A stretch of 64,000 nucleotides of DNA from Micromonospora costi (GTDB lineage: Bacteria > Actinomycetota > Actinomycetes > Mycobacteriales > Micromonosporaceae): NCBI RefSeq assembly GCF_003626655.1, contig NZ_RBAN01000002.1:186001-250000 (forward strand), given 5' to 3'. The position numbers and the translations under genes are program-made. The notes under the pieces are model-generated. The model was not told the DNA's origin and did no database searches. It was given only the letters and a program-made list of their open reading frames with translations. This document shows, in pieces, positions 53,851 through 61,001 of the stretch (within the stretch, counting starts at the first letter, position 1; each line of letters opens with the position of its first letter).

Positions 53851-53963
53851 GGGAGCGCCTCTGCGCCACGATCCTGCAACTCGTATGCAATCGGCGGTTG
53901 ACACGATGCAACATGGGGGCCACTCTTGCACAGCAATGGATGGGCGTCCAGAAGGAGATGCCG
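53851..53963. promoter_or_regulatory. Divergent promoter/operator of the sugar operons
   Basis: The 113-bp gap holds TTGACA at about 53897 and repeated half-sites CGTATGCAA, CGATGCAAC and CTTGCACAG. The related gap upstream of the second IclR gene has CTTGTGCATGCACGAG (60902-60917). Similar TGCA-centred words in both suggest IclR-type operators. Confidence 0.5.
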
Positions 53964-54770
53964 GTGGCAAGTGATCAGGGCACCAACCAAAGCGTCGAGA
54001 AGGCGGCCTCCGTGCTGAACGCCTTCCTCGCCGGCCAGCCCGCGCTGCGGGTCTCCGACGTCGCCCGTCACGCCGGCCTCGGCCAGTCGACCGCGTCCCG
54101 CCTACTGGCCACACTCGAGGGCTGCGACCTCGTGCAGCGCGACCAGCTCAGCGGCCTCTACCAGCTCGGCCCCGCGCTCATCACGATGGCGGGCGTCGCC
54201 CTCAACAGCCACCCGGTGCACCGCGAGGCCCGCCAGCGGGCGCAGAACCTCGCCGCCGAGCTCGGCCTCGGCGCCAACGTGGCCGTCCGCAGCGGCGCGA
54301 CGCTGTTCTACCTGTGCAACTTCGAGGGCACCCTCGCCCCGCGGTCGTTCGTCCTCATCGGCCAGCACAACCCGCTGCACGCCACGGGAATCGGGAAATG
54401 CCTGCTCATCGGCACCGACCCCGAACAACGCCGGGCCCTCCTGCCCGACCTGCGTGCGTACACCCCGTCCACCATCACCGATCACGCCGCGCTGGACGAG
54501 GCCGTCGCACAGGCCGCCCAGCGCCGCTACGCCACCGAGGTCGAGGAACTGGCACTGGGCCGCGCCTGTATCGCGTCTCCGATCCTCGACCACACCGGCA
54601 CCGTGTGCGCCGCGCTGTCGGTCTCCGGACCGCTCTCCGCGATCGCCCTGGACACCCGGGAGGCCGAGCTGTCCCGCATGGTCATCGAAGCCGCCGACGC
54701 CATCAGCACCGGGCTGGGTTACCTCGGCCCCGCCGACCGCGTCCCCCCGCGGATGCAGGCAGTGCGATGA
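53964..54770 (+). CDS. IclR family transcriptional regulator, paralogue 1
   Basis: About 268 residues. GTG 53964 has AAGGAG 6 nt upstream and gives MASDQGTNQSVEKAASVLNA, aligning with the start of paralogue 2 at 60857. The N-terminal winged HTH (LRVSDVARHAGLGQSTASRL, LATLEGCDLVQRD) is followed by the IclR effector domain (HPVHREARQRAQNLAAELGL, VEELALGRACIASPI, AALSVSGPLSAI). It probably senses a sugar acid and represses both divergent operons. Its stop overlaps the permease start. Confidence 0.9.
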   Translation: MASDQGTNQSVEKAASVLNAFLAGQPALRVSDVARHAGLGQSTASRLLATLEGCDLVQRDQLSGLYQLGPALITMAGVALNSHPVHREARQRAQNLAAELGLGANVAVRSGATLFYLCNFEGTLAPRSFVLIGQHNPLHATGIGKCLLIGTDPEQRRALLPDLRAYTPSTITDHAALDEAVAQAAQRRYATEVEELALGRACIASPILDHTGTVCAALSVSGPLSAIALDTREAELSRMVIEAADAISTGLGYLGPADRVPPRMQAVR

Positions 54771-55714
54771 GCACCAAGACCGCCCGTCCCGGGACCACCG
54801 GACGCGTGCCGGCGTCCCGACCCGCGGGCGACCGGCCGCCGCGGCGGCTCGGCGACGGCGCGTTCGCCGCGCTGCTGATGCTTCCCGGCCTGGCGATGCT
54901 CGCGGCGATCGTCGTGTACCCGCTGGTGGCCTCAATGGTCACCGCGTTCTTCGAGCAGAGCCTGGTGGAACCCGGTCGCAGGTTCGTCGGCCTGCAGAAC
55001 ATCACCGAGTTGCTCGGCGGCGACTTCTGGCGGTTGCTGTGGCAGACCCTGGTCTTCACCGTCGGCGCCACGATCGCACCGTTCCTCGTCGGCCTGGCCC
55101 TCGCGCTCGCCCTGAACACCCGCATCCGCGGTCGCGCCGCCCTCCGTGGCCTGCTGCTCATCCCGTGGCTGGTGCCCAGCGTCGTCGTCTCGTTCCTCTG
55201 GATGTGGATCTTCAACGCGAACTACGGCCTCGCCAACGGTGCACTGGAGGCGCTCGGCCTGATCGACTCCCCGCAGGCCTGGCTCGCCGGCTCGGGCACC
55301 GCGATGACCGCGGTCATCGTCGCTAAGACGTGGGCCAGCTTCCCGTGGATCATGGTGATGCTGCTCGCCGGGCTGCAGACCGTACCGGTCGAGCTGCACG
55401 AGGCGGCCGAGACCGACGGCGCGGGCGCGGTGCAGCGGTTCTTCGCCGTCACCCTACCGCACCTGCGCGGCATCATCGGCATCGTCCTGCTGCTGGAACA
55501 AATCTGGAACTTCCAGCACTTCGACCTGATCTACGTGATGACCGGCGGCGGCCCCGCCGGCGCCACGGAAACCTTCGCCACCGCGGTCTACGAGACCGCC
55601 TTCCAGGGCTTCGACCTCGGCCGGGCCGGCGCACTCGGCCTGCTCTGGATGGTGCTGCTGCTCGTCATGGTCGCGATCTACGTCCGCCGGTCCGAGCGGG
55701 AGGGACAGCTGTGA
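54767..55714 (+). CDS. Sugar ABC transporter permease, MalF type
   Basis: About 315 residues, ATG 54767 overlapping the IclR stop. Six membrane helices; the EAA loop reads LHEAAETDGAGAVQRFFAVT, LPHLRGI, the site that contacts the ATPase. The N-terminal cytoplasmic part is Arg/Pro-rich. With the MalG-like and lipoprotein genes it forms a CUT1-type importer. No ATPase gene is present, so a shared MsiK-like ATPase elsewhere is likely. Confidence 0.9.
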   Translation: MSTKTARPGTTGRVPASRPAGDRPPRRLGDGAFAALLMLPGLAMLAAIVVYPLVASMVTAFFEQSLVEPGRRFVGLQNITELLGGDFWRLLWQTLVFTVGATIAPFLVGLALALALNTRIRGRAALRGLLLIPWLVPSVVVSFLWMWIFNANYGLANGALEALGLIDSPQAWLAGSGTAMTAVIVAKTWASFPWIMVMLLAGLQTVPVELHEAAETDGAGAVQRFFAVTLPHLRGIIGIVLLLEQIWNFQHFDLIYVMTGGGPAGATETFATAVYETAFQGFDLGRAGALGLLWMVLLLVMVAIYVRRSEREGQL

Positions 55715-56556
55715 GCAAGCGCTCCGCACGGGAGAGCCGCGGGTCCCGCGCCGCGGCATGGACCGCCGTCGTCATCCTCGGCGGCTTCGGGCTGCTGCCG
55801 GTCTACTGGATGCTCGCCACCGCGTTCACCCCGGCCCAGGAGACCTTCCGCTACCCGCCGTCGTTCGTGCCCACCGAGCTCACGCTGGAGAACTTCACGC
55901 GCCTCGCCGACGAACCCGATCTGGCCCGTTACCTGGTCAACAGCCTGGTGGTCTCCATCGTCACCGCGGTGCTGAGCGTCATCGTCTCCGCATACATGGG
56001 CTACGCCTTCTCCAAGTTCCGCTTCCGCGGCCGACGCAGCCTCATGTACTTCGTGCTGTCCTCGCAGATGTTTCCCCAGGCGCTCCTGCTGGTCACCCTG
56101 TACGCCCTGTTCAGCGCCTACCACCTGCTCGACACCTACACCGCGCTGGTGCTGTCGTTCACCACCTTCACGCTGCCGCTCTGCGTCTGGATGCTCAAGG
56201 GCTTCTTCGACACCATCCCCGACACCCTCGTCGAAGCCGCCCGCGTCGACGGCGCGTCCCGGCTGCGCACCATCCACTCGGTCATCCTGCCGCTGTCGGC
56301 ACCCGGCCTCATCGCCGCCGGGCTGTTCGCGTTCGTCCGCGGCTGGAACGACTTCATCTTCGCCCTCACCCTGGCCGGACGCGAGAAGACGACACTGCCA
56401 CCCGGCCTGGTGAACGCGTTCCTTGGCGAGGCGACCGCGCAGTGGGCCGAGCTCATGGCCGCCTCGCTGCTCGCGTCGCTGCCCGTCGTGGTCGCGTTCA
56501 TCGCATTGCAACGGTTCCTGGTCGGCGGCATCACCGCCGGCGCCATCAAGGGATAA
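55711..56556 (+). CDS. Sugar ABC transporter permease, MalG type
   Basis: About 281 residues, GTG 55711 overlapping the MalF-like stop (GTGA). Six helices, with the EAA motif TLVEAARVDGASRLRTIHSV, ILPLSAPG. The start AAWTAVVILGGFGLLPVYWM and the end ALQRFLVGGITAGAIKG are typical of CUT1 MalG-like subunits. It pairs with the MalF-like protein to form the channel. Confidence 0.92.
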   Translation: MSKRSARESRGSRAAAWTAVVILGGFGLLPVYWMLATAFTPAQETFRYPPSFVPTELTLENFTRLADEPDLARYLVNSLVVSIVTAVLSVIVSAYMGYAFSKFRFRGRRSLMYFVLSSQMFPQALLLVTLYALFSAYHLLDTYTALVLSFTTFTLPLCVWMLKGFFDTIPDTLVEAARVDGASRLRTIHSVILPLSAPGLIAAGLFAFVRGWNDFIFALTLAGREKTTLPPGLVNAFLGEATAQWAELMAASLLASLPVVVAFIALQRFLVGGITAGAIKG

Positions 56557-56581
56557 ACCCACCCGTCCCGGAGGTTCAGCA

Positions 56582-57865
56582 GTGAACAGCAACCTGTCCC
56601 GCAGGGACATGCTCCGCCTCGTCGGAGTCGGCGCCGGCGCCCTCGGCCTCGGCGGCCTGGCCGCCTGCGCGCCGAGCGCGGACGGCCCCGAGGAGGACAA
56701 GGCCACGTCCGCCACCGACTTCTCGTTCGCGTCCTGGAGCCTGGCCGACAACGCCTCCAAGGCCAAGATCGAGCAACTGATGAGCGGGTACGGCAGCAAG
56801 GCGGGCGTCACCGTCAAAGGCCTGCCACTGGCGTACAACAATTACCTCAACCAGCTCACTCTCCAGGTGCGCGGCGGCCAGTTCACCGGCGCCGCGCAGA
56901 TGGACATCGCCTGGCTCGCCGGCCTCGCCGCGCTCGGCAAGCTCAGGGACCTCGGCGACGTGGCCAAGAACGCCGGCTACACGGAGGCCGCCCTCAGCTC
57001 GGGGCAGGTCGAGGGCAAGCAGGTCGGCCTGCCCTGGACCACCGCCGCCATCGGCCTGATCGCCAACCGTGACCTCATGCAGAAGGCCGGCATCACCAGC
57101 GCCCCCACCACGATCGCCGACTTCGAGACGGCGCTGCGCGCACTCAAGGGCACGGGCGTCATCCCGTACGCCGCATCCACCAAGGTCGCCCAGCTCAAGG
57201 ACATCCTCATCTGGATGCAGACCTTCGGCAGCCCGCTGCTGGAGGGAGACAAGGTCACCGTCGGCGACGACGCCAGCATCGAGGCGGTCACCTGGTACAA
57301 GAAGCTGTACGACGAGAAGCTCATCGCTCCGGACGTGGAACGGGTGGACGCGCGCACCCTGTTCGCCCAGGGCAAGACCGCCATGTACGACGACGCCATC
57401 GTCGGCCGCGACTTCGTCGTCAAGGGCTCCCCGGACAAGTCCATCGCGGACAAGCTCGACCCGATCGCCCGCCCGGTGAAGAACGCCGGCGACAAGCCAC
57501 GGGCCGTGCAGTGGGGCCACGCCGTCGTCGTGGTCGAGGGCGAGGGCGCCAACACCGCCACCGACTTCGCGAAGTGGCTCACGTCCGACGAGCAGACCGT
57601 CCTCGGCTACTTCAAGGACCTGTCGCTGCCGCCCACCACCACCGCGGCGCTCGCCTCCGAGCAGGTGAAGACCGACGCCTTCACCTCGCAGTTCAGCGAG
57701 CGGATCACCGCGACCGCCACCCCGAACCCGTTCTGGAAGTACCCCCAGTACGCCCAGATGGAGACCGCCATCTCCGAACACGTCCAGGCCGTGCTGGTCG
57801 GCAAGAGCAAGCCGGCGGACGCGATGCGCGAGGCCGGCCAGGCGGTGCAGGCCCTCATCAAGTGA
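56582..57865 (+). CDS. Extracellular sugar-binding lipoprotein
   Basis: About 427 residues, GTG 56582 with GGAGG upstream. The leader has both a twin-arginine-like start (LSRRDMLRLVGVG) and a lipobox (GGLAAC), so it is a lipoprotein anchored outside. The body is a family 1 solute-binding protein: SWSLADNASKAKIEQLMSGY, MDIAWLAGLAALGK, KTAMYDDAIVGRD. It captures an oligosaccharide for the two permeases. The ligand is unknown; neighbours suggest uronate-containing sugars. Confidence 0.9.
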   Translation: MNSNLSRRDMLRLVGVGAGALGLGGLAACAPSADGPEEDKATSATDFSFASWSLADNASKAKIEQLMSGYGSKAGVTVKGLPLAYNNYLNQLTLQVRGGQFTGAAQMDIAWLAGLAALGKLRDLGDVAKNAGYTEAALSSGQVEGKQVGLPWTTAAIGLIANRDLMQKAGITSAPTTIADFETALRALKGTGVIPYAASTKVAQLKDILIWMQTFGSPLLEGDKVTVGDDASIEAVTWYKKLYDEKLIAPDVERVDARTLFAQGKTAMYDDAIVGRDFVVKGSPDKSIADKLDPIARPVKNAGDKPRAVQWGHAVVVVEGEGANTATDFAKWLTSDEQTVLGYFKDLSLPPTTTAALASEQVKTDAFTSQFSERITATATPNPFWKYPQYAQMETAISEHVQAVLVGKSKPADAMREAGQAVQALIK

Positions 57866-58824
57866 CCACCCCGTGCGACACCCGGCTGGTGGCGGCGATC
57901 GCGGACGCGACCGCCGCCACCACGCCGCGGATCTGGGGCTTCGGCGTCGGCGGTACCCTCACCGCCCTACTCCGGGCCGGCGAGGCGCTGAACCGCCCCG
58001 ACCTCACCGAGCGGGTGGTCGACCTCGTCACGCCGTCGTTGGCCGCACCGCCCGACCCGACCGACCACCTCATCGCGGTCGAGGCGCTGCTCGCCCTCAC
58101 CAACCGCCGGCCCGACCTCGACGTCACGGACGCCTGCCGCCGCTGGCTCACCGCCGTCCGGCACGCCCGACCGGCCCGTCCCGGCGGGCCCCGCCTGCAC
58201 CGCCCGGACCTGCCGCCCTGGTCGTCGACGGTCTGGGTCGACTGCATGCACACCGACGGGCCCGGCCTCGCCGCGCTGGGCCACCTCGACGAGGCGGTCA
58301 CGTACGCCACCGAGTACGCCGGTGCGCTGCAACTGCCCCACGGCCTGTTCCAGCACGGCTACGACGCCCGCGACGGACGCGGCAACGGCGTGGCCTGGGG
58401 GCGCGGGCAGGCGTGGGCACTGCTCGGCCTCACCGACACGCTGATCCACGCCCCCGACAGCGGGCTCGCCGAACGACTCACCCGCCTGATCGACGCACTC
58501 GCCGCGCACGAGCGCGACGGCGAGTGGTCCACAGTGGTGGACGACCCGGACGCCCCGGTGGAAGCCAGTACCTCCGCGTACCTCGCCTGGGTCGTGCCGC
58601 ACGGGATCGACGCCGGGCTGGTCGACCCCGTCCACCGGGCGATGGCCGACCGCGCCTGGCACGCCACGCTCCGCCGGCTCACCGGCGGAGCGCTGGCCGT
58701 CTCCGAGGCGACGCCCGTCGGCGCCGCCCGCGACTACCACCATCGCGCCCTCGGCGTCTTTCCGTGGGGCCAGGCCCCGCTCCTGCACGCCGCTCTCGAC
58801 CGCACCACCGAGGAGAACGGATGA
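57862..58824 (+). CDS. GH88/GH105-like unsaturated uronyl hydrolase
   Basis: About 320 residues, GTG 57862 overlapping the binding-protein stop. A six-hairpin fold is suggested by repeated helices; VWVDCMHTDGPGLAALG carries the catalytic-type Asp, and GLFQHGYDARDGRGNGVAWG, RGQAWALLGL is the family signature (HGYD...WGRGxGW). These enzymes remove the 4,5-unsaturated uronic acid that polysaccharide lyases leave on oligosaccharides. No signal peptide, so it acts after import. Confidence 0.82.
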   Translation: MTTPCDTRLVAAIADATAATTPRIWGFGVGGTLTALLRAGEALNRPDLTERVVDLVTPSLAAPPDPTDHLIAVEALLALTNRRPDLDVTDACRRWLTAVRHARPARPGGPRLHRPDLPPWSSTVWVDCMHTDGPGLAALGHLDEAVTYATEYAGALQLPHGLFQHGYDARDGRGNGVAWGRGQAWALLGLTDTLIHAPDSGLAERLTRLIDALAAHERDGEWSTVVDDPDAPVEASTSAYLAWVVPHGIDAGLVDPVHRAMADRAWHATLRRLTGGALAVSEATPVGAARDYHHRALGVFPWGQAPLLHAALDRTTEENG

Positions 58825-60008
58825 AGGTCGTCGACGTCCGCAGCTACGCGGTACGCGCCAAGCCGGCCGAGACGTACTGGGGCGCCCGCGCCTGGAGCGC
58901 CGACCACGGCAGCGCCCTGGTGGAGTACCCGCCGATGGAGCGCCGCCGCTACGTCTACAGCGACACCATCGACGCGGTGCTGGTGCGGGTCGAGACCTCC
59001 GACGGGGTGGTCGGGTGGGGCGAGGCCAAGGCACCCGTCGGCGCCCGCGCCACCGCCGCGATCCTCGACGACCTGATCGCACCGCTCGCCGTCGGATCCC
59101 GGCTCGACGAGATCGGCCGCACCTGGGACCGCGTCTACACCGGCATGCGGGTCCGCGGCCACGACAGCGGCTTCTGGCTGGAGGCCCTTGCCGGCCTCGA
59201 CATCGCCCTGTGGGACGCGTTCGCCCGCACCCTCGGCCAGCCCCTGCACGCCATGCTCGGCGGCCGCTACCGCACCAGCCTGCGTCTGTACGCCTCCGGC
59301 GTACCCGCCGCACCCGCCGGCTCCGGCGCCGAGGGCCAGCGGAGGGTGCGCCAGGAGGCGGAGCGGCTGCGCGACCTGGGGTACGACGCGGTCAAGGTGG
59401 CCATCGGCGCCCGACCGGAGGACGACATCGCCTCCGTGCAGACCGTCCGGGAGGTGTTCGGCGACCAGGCCTCCGTCTACGCCGACGCCGCCGGCCAGTA
59501 CGAAGTGCCGCAGGCATTGCGGGTCGGCCGCGCCCTCCAGGACGCCGGCGTCGGGTTCTTCGAGATGCCGCTGCCGCCGGAGGACCTCGACGGGTACGCC
59601 ACCCTCGCCGCGCGCCTGGACATCCCCCTCGCCCTGGACTCCCTTGCCACCCGGCACCGGGCGCTGGAGTTCCTCCGCGCCGGCGCGCTCCGCGTGCTCC
59701 AGCCCGACGTGTGCCGGGCCGGCGGCATCACCGAGACGATGCGCATCGCCGCGCTCGCTGACGCGTTCGGCGCGCAGGCCACCCCGCACGTCAGCATCGG
59801 CTCGGCCGTGCACTGGTACGCGAGCGTGCACTGCGCCGCCGCGATGCCGAACTTCGCGGTGCTCGAACACTGGATCGGCACCAACCCGCTCACCGCCGTG
59901 GCCCCGGACGCGGTCGCGCCGGTCGGGGGCCGATGCGACGTGCCGCGCGGCGCCGGCCTCGGGATCACGGTCGACGAGGACGTCGTACGGGCCCTCTCGG
60001 GAGCGTGA
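58821..60008 (+). CDS. Enolase-superfamily enzyme (MR/MLE type), copy 2
   Basis: 395 residues, ATG overlapping the hydrolase stop. Metal ligands Asp222 (YADAAG), Glu248 (FFEMP) and Asp273 (ALDSLATR, Asp in place of the usual Glu), with Asp296 (QPDV) and His323 (TPHVSIG) as the base pair. The lysine motif is Lys192-x-Ala194, lacking a second basic residue. It is not a close copy of the enzyme at 49421-50584, so it probably acts on a different epimer or a different sugar acid. Last gene of the importer operon. Confidence 0.87.
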   Translation: MKVVDVRSYAVRAKPAETYWGARAWSADHGSALVEYPPMERRRYVYSDTIDAVLVRVETSDGVVGWGEAKAPVGARATAAILDDLIAPLAVGSRLDEIGRTWDRVYTGMRVRGHDSGFWLEALAGLDIALWDAFARTLGQPLHAMLGGRYRTSLRLYASGVPAAPAGSGAEGQRRVRQEAERLRDLGYDAVKVAIGARPEDDIASVQTVREVFGDQASVYADAAGQYEVPQALRVGRALQDAGVGFFEMPLPPEDLDGYATLAARLDIPLALDSLATRHRALEFLRAGALRVLQPDVCRAGGITETMRIAALADAFGAQATPHVSIGSAVHWYASVHCAAAMPNFAVLEHWIGTNPLTAVAPDAVAPVGGRCDVPRGAGLGITVDEDVVRALSGA

Positions 60009-60035
60009 GGAGGGGTCCGGCATCTGCCCTCGGGG

Positions 60036-60857
60036 TCACACCACGACCTCGGCGGCCGCGGCCTGCTGGGGAACGACGTGGGCGGGCCCGACGTACCCGA
60101 GATTGATGCTGATGGAGTCGGCGGCCTCGATCACCGCCCGGACGAGTTCGGCCTCGCGGGCGGGCAGGTCGATGGCGGAGAGAGGGCCGGACACCGAAAG
60201 GGCCGCCGCCACGGCGCCCGAGCCGTCCCGGATGGCGGAGGCGACGCAGGCGCGGCCGAGGGCGAGTTCCTCGACCTCGGTGGCGTAGCCCCGGGCGAGC
60301 GTGCGGTCGAGTTCCTCGTCGAGCTGATCGTGGGTGGTGATGGTGCGGTGGGTGTAGGCGTGCAGGGCCGCCTCGGGCAGCAGCTCGCGCCGCTCGTTCC
60401 CGGTCAGCCCGGTCAGGAGCGCCTTGCCGAGCCCGGTGGCGTGGAGCGGGTTGTACTGTCCGGCGAGGACGAACGGGCGGGGCGCCTGCCGGCCTTCGAA
60501 GTTGAGCAGGTAGAAGAGCCGCTCGCCGCGGCGGACCGCGACGTTGACGCCGAGGCCGAGTTCAGCGGCGAGATCCTGGGCGGTCTGCCGGGCCTCGCGG
60601 TGCACCGGGTGGCTGTTGAGCACCGCCCCGCCGAACGAAACCATGTCCAGCCCCAGCCGGTACAGGCCGCTGACCGGGTCGCGGTCGACGAAGCCCATCC
60701 CTTCGAGAGTGGCGAGGAGCCGGGAGGCGGTGGAGAGACCGAGCCCGGTGGCTCTGGCGACGTCGGAGACGCGGAGTTCGGTGCGGCCGGCCGCGAGGGC
60801 GCGGAGCACGGTGAGGGCCCGTTCGACGCTCTGGTTACTACCCGGTTCGGCCGCCAT
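60036..60857 (-). CDS. IclR family transcriptional regulator, paralogue 2
   Basis: 273 residues, ATG with AAGGAGGGCC upstream. It is closely similar to paralogue 1 throughout (NQSVERALTVLRAL; LRVSDVARATGLGLSTASRL; NSHPVHREARQ; VEELALGRACVASAI; AALSVSGPLSAIDL). It converges with the enolase-superfamily gene and sits next to the secreted GH9-like gene. The duplicated regulators may answer related ligands of the same pathway. A palindrome lies in its promoter region at 60902. Confidence 0.9.
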   Translation of the reverse strand: MAAEPGSNQSVERALTVLRALAAGRTELRVSDVARATGLGLSTASRLLATLEGMGFVDRDPVSGLYRLGLDMVSFGGAVLNSHPVHREARQTAQDLAAELGLGVNVAVRRGERLFYLLNFEGRQAPRPFVLAGQYNPLHATGLGKALLTGLTGNERRELLPEAALHAYTHRTITTHDQLDEELDRTLARGYATEVEELALGRACVASAIRDGSGAVAAALSVSGPLSAIDLPAREAELVRAVIEAADSISINLGYVGPAHVVPQQAAAAEVVV

Positions 60858-60901
60858 GCTGGCCCTCCTTGGAAGCTGCTTGCGACATGTGGCACCTCAT
60901 T

Positions 60902-60917
60902 CTTGTGCATGCACGAG
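60902..60917. promoter_or_regulatory. Palindrome upstream of the second IclR gene
   Basis: CTTGTGCATGCACGAG contains the perfect palindrome GTGCATGCAC and extends with one mismatch. It is 45 nt before the IclR start and probably its own operator. Confidence 0.55.
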
Positions 60918-61001
60918 CTTGACCATGCCACGGGCCGGAACGGGTGACGGCCCGGATCCGGGACGGTGCCGGACGGACCAGCCGCCCGGCACCTCACCGG
61001 G

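Noticed and set aside
57873..58823. Upstream extension of the second enolase-superfamily gene
   Set aside because: It is the shifted frame of the GH88-like gene; the real start at 58821 overlaps the hydrolase stop.
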